Positions 62,414 to 64,000 of a stretch of DNA of 64,000 nt are shown here, piece by piece (within the stretch, counting starts at the first letter, position 1; every line of letters starts with the position of its first letter). Origin of the DNA: Asparagopsis taxiformis (lineage: Eukaryota; Rhodophyta; Florideophyceae; Bonnemaisoniales; Bonnemaisoniaceae); the NCBI GenBank assembly GCA_030407315.1, contig JALQPE010002294.1, forward strand, positions 62,001-126,000, in the 5' to 3' direction. The translations under genes were made by a program, and so were the position numbers. The notes under the pieces are model-generated. The model saw only the letters and a program-made list of their open reading frames with translations. It was not told the DNA's origin and ran no database searches.

Positions 62414-63967
62414 CTAGTGAAGCTCCTCAAAATGGTCCTCTTGAAACAATAACACATCTGCTCTGGATAATCTTGAGCGTTTCGAAAAGTCACTCTGCAT
62501 TTTCTCCTTGACGAAACCCATTTCTTCCTCCAGACGTTTCTGTATCTCCCCCGCTTCAACTCCTTTCTCCGCGCCCAAGTTCCTCTTCAACCTCGCTTTC
62601 CGCGCTGCAAGATGATACATCATCGCCATTTCAGCTATCGATATCGGGTCAAGCAAAATTCTCAAACCTAAAAGCAACAACCCACAACTTACCACTAGAA
62701 CAAGCAGTAATATAATCCCTGCATTTCTTCCTTCTTCTGTCATTAGTCCTTCTATTCGTGTTTCTCTCTTCCCACTTAATTCTTCTTCGTACCATCCACT
62801 GCCTTGCACTTCCAATACTGCTGTACTTGCTGCTAATACCTGCTGAGCACGGCTGATTGAGTTAACCTGTTTGTGTAGAGGAACTGTATATTTGCTCTTC
62901 AGGCCAATCACAGATATGTTAACTGGATTGCCACCTCGTTCCCATAGTGTGATTTCTCTCTCCTCTTGTTCTTCTCCTCCATACTGTAGCTCTTCGAGAA
63001 TTTCCACGCAATCATGGTCTGCCTTCTTATTGTTACATGAAAATTGCATTGCATTATATATCGTCACGTTATGCAAGAATCGCGTATCCTCCTCCCACGT
63101 ATTGGACCTCTGAAATAGAATTCTCTTCATCAACGGTTCTCCTTCAAAGTATACCTCGGCTCTTGTCTTAACACTGAACCATTTTTCTGCAAATGAGACA
63201 TTATGATCACTGCCCCCCTCGTGGTACCACGACCTCATCGTGACGGTATCTGTATCTTCTTCCGGGGGAAGTATTCGAGGTCCACTATCATACTCGACAC
63301 AACCTGCCAAGCGGAAGTGTTTTGTTTGCCGTTCAAACTTTGCAATGGGAAGAATACACGGCTTCTCCTCCGTGAAAGAGCGGATCTTTCTAGCAATACC
63401 TTCAGTAGTTCCAATAGGGAGCATTCCTCGTAGATTGAGCTGATCAGCAGTTGAGGTGAAAGTTCTTGAGCGTGTGGCGAAAACGGTCATAACGTCTGCA
63501 ACGAAGATGAAAGTAGCAAACAAGAGGACAAATATCGAAAGGAGACTGCTTCGCTCCCTGAAAGTTATATTGAACATGTTCTGAGGGCTTGGTCCGCGGC
63601 TTGTCATCTTTCTCCATAGATTCCGAAAGTGAGAATACTCATCCAACATGTATGCCGTACGGAGACCATTCTCTGAAACGGATTTGTTTTCCTTGCGGAG
63701 AAGAAATGTTTGCACTATCTCTGCAAAGAGAGATATTAGAATGACGGCGAGTATTCCAGTAATGAACTCCTCGACTTGCCTCGGAATAACGACTGTGTTG
63801 TCGAAGGAACGCTGGATTCTGGGCACGATACTGGGTCTCCAGCCCAAATAGTGGGTAAAACCGACAATGTAAATGCCAGCCACTCTGGTGATGTTAAGAA
63901 AGTAAGGTGGAGCATCTGGTATTCCGTAGAGGACGGTCCTGTTTCCTTTGCCGACTTGAAATGCCAT
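62414..63967 (-). CDS. Multi-pass membrane protein, function unknown
   Basis: It is a 517-residue intact frame starting at ATG 63965-63967. Clear membrane segments: about 69-90 (ITGILAVILISLFAEIVQTF), 141-164 (LLSIFVLLFATFIFVADVM) and 413-439 (IILLLVLVVSCGLLLLGLRI); residues 28-43 are weakly hydrophobic. Between the second and last segments lies a 250-residue, probably extracytoplasmic domain with several cysteines (CILP, LAGCVEYD, FSCNNKKADHDC) and N-glycosylation-type sites (NVS, NVT, NIS). The C-terminus is a charged amphipathic helix, probably cytoplasmic. No known family is recognised. A paralogue fragment lies at 58036-58191, so it belongs to a local multicopy family. Its promoter lies at or beyond the window edge. 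Confidence 0.7.
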   Translation of the reverse strand: MAFQVGKGNRTVLYGIPDAPPYFLNITRVAGIYIVGFTHYLGWRPSIVPRIQRSFDNTVVIPRQVEEFITGILAVILISLFAEIVQTFLLRKENKSVSENGLRTAYMLDEYSHFRNLWRKMTSRGPSPQNMFNITFRERSSLLSIFVLLFATFIFVADVMTVFATRSRTFTSTADQLNLRGMLPIGTTEGIARKIRSFTEEKPCILPIAKFERQTKHFRLAGCVEYDSGPRILPPEEDTDTVTMRSWYHEGGSDHNVSFAEKWFSVKTRAEVYFEGEPLMKRILFQRSNTWEEDTRFLHNVTIYNAMQFSCNNKKADHDCVEILEELQYGGEEQEEREITLWERGGNPVNISVIGLKSKYTVPLHKQVNSISRAQQVLAASTAVLEVQGSGWYEEELSGKRETRIEGLMTEEGRNAGIILLLVLVVSCGLLLLGLRILLDPISIAEMAMMYHLAARKARLKRNLGAEKGVEAGEIQKRLEEEMGFVKEKMQSDFSKRSRLSRADVLLFQEDHFEELH

Positions 63968-64000
63968 ATCGGACAGAGGTTACGGCTGTGGGCTAAGGGA

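Noticed and set aside
1..64000. CRISPR array, operons or ribosome binding sites
   Set aside because: No regularly spaced short repeats; gene structure, TATA boxes and element types are eukaryotic.

Overview
The window is a piece of nuclear DNA from a eukaryote, most likely a red alga and probably a florideophyte of the Chondrus type. That placement is inference. It rests on intron-poor genes, a heavy load of Ty1/copia and Ty3/gypsy LTR elements, and a cysteine-rich secreted protein family with a C-terminal domain I associate with Chondrus. No ribosomal, organellar or bacterial signature was seen. Most of the 64 kb is mobile DNA; host genes are few and several are broken.

Layout. 1-3 kb: decayed transposon scraps (copia integrase tail, Harbinger-type DDE transposase, Tc1/IS630-type tail). 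3.58-6.39 kb: piggyBac-like element with a broken transposase and a tRNA-like segment. 6.63-9.18 kb: PIF/Harbinger element with a Myb-like gene and a transposase facing each other, each cut by one in-frame stop. 10.66-11.16 kb: small secreted-protein locus. 11.78-16.42 kb: copia element (family A, minus strand), abutting a broken secreted cysteine-rich repeat gene (16.46-18.28 kb). 19.08-24.82 kb: gypsy element with a chromodomain and 4-bp target duplication. 28.02-29.75 kb: O-methyltransferase gene cut by two different solo LTRs, each with a 5-bp target duplication. 29.93-35.91 kb: apparently intact copia element with a 1573-residue polyprotein. 37.22-41.77 kb: another copia element (family D). 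42.42-58.04 kb: a second family-A copia element, split inside its reverse transcriptase gene by an 11-kb DNA element. 58.04-58.19 kb: C-terminal fragment of a membrane protein. 58.90-61.74 kb: second piggyBac-like element, transposase open. 62.41-63.97 kb: full membrane protein of the same family as that fragment.

The most unusual object is the 43.38-54.34 kb element. It has roughly 1.5-kb nearly identical terminal inverted repeats, each holding two adjacent perfect palindromes. It carries two long intact genes. One is a 982-residue protein joining a ParB-like motif, a beta-class DPPY DNA methyltransferase and a C-terminal zinc-binding region. The other is a 710-residue protein resembling the uncharacterised DUF7869 family, with spaced acidic motifs that could be an RNase H-fold transposase. 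A 9-11 bp direct repeat of copia sequence flanks it. I read it as a young, possibly autonomous transposon carrying its own DNA-modifying enzyme.

Many open frames differ from their families by single-base indels at short homopolymers although paired LTRs are almost identical, so some breaks may be assembly errors. Family names are from memory of motifs; no database search was run.
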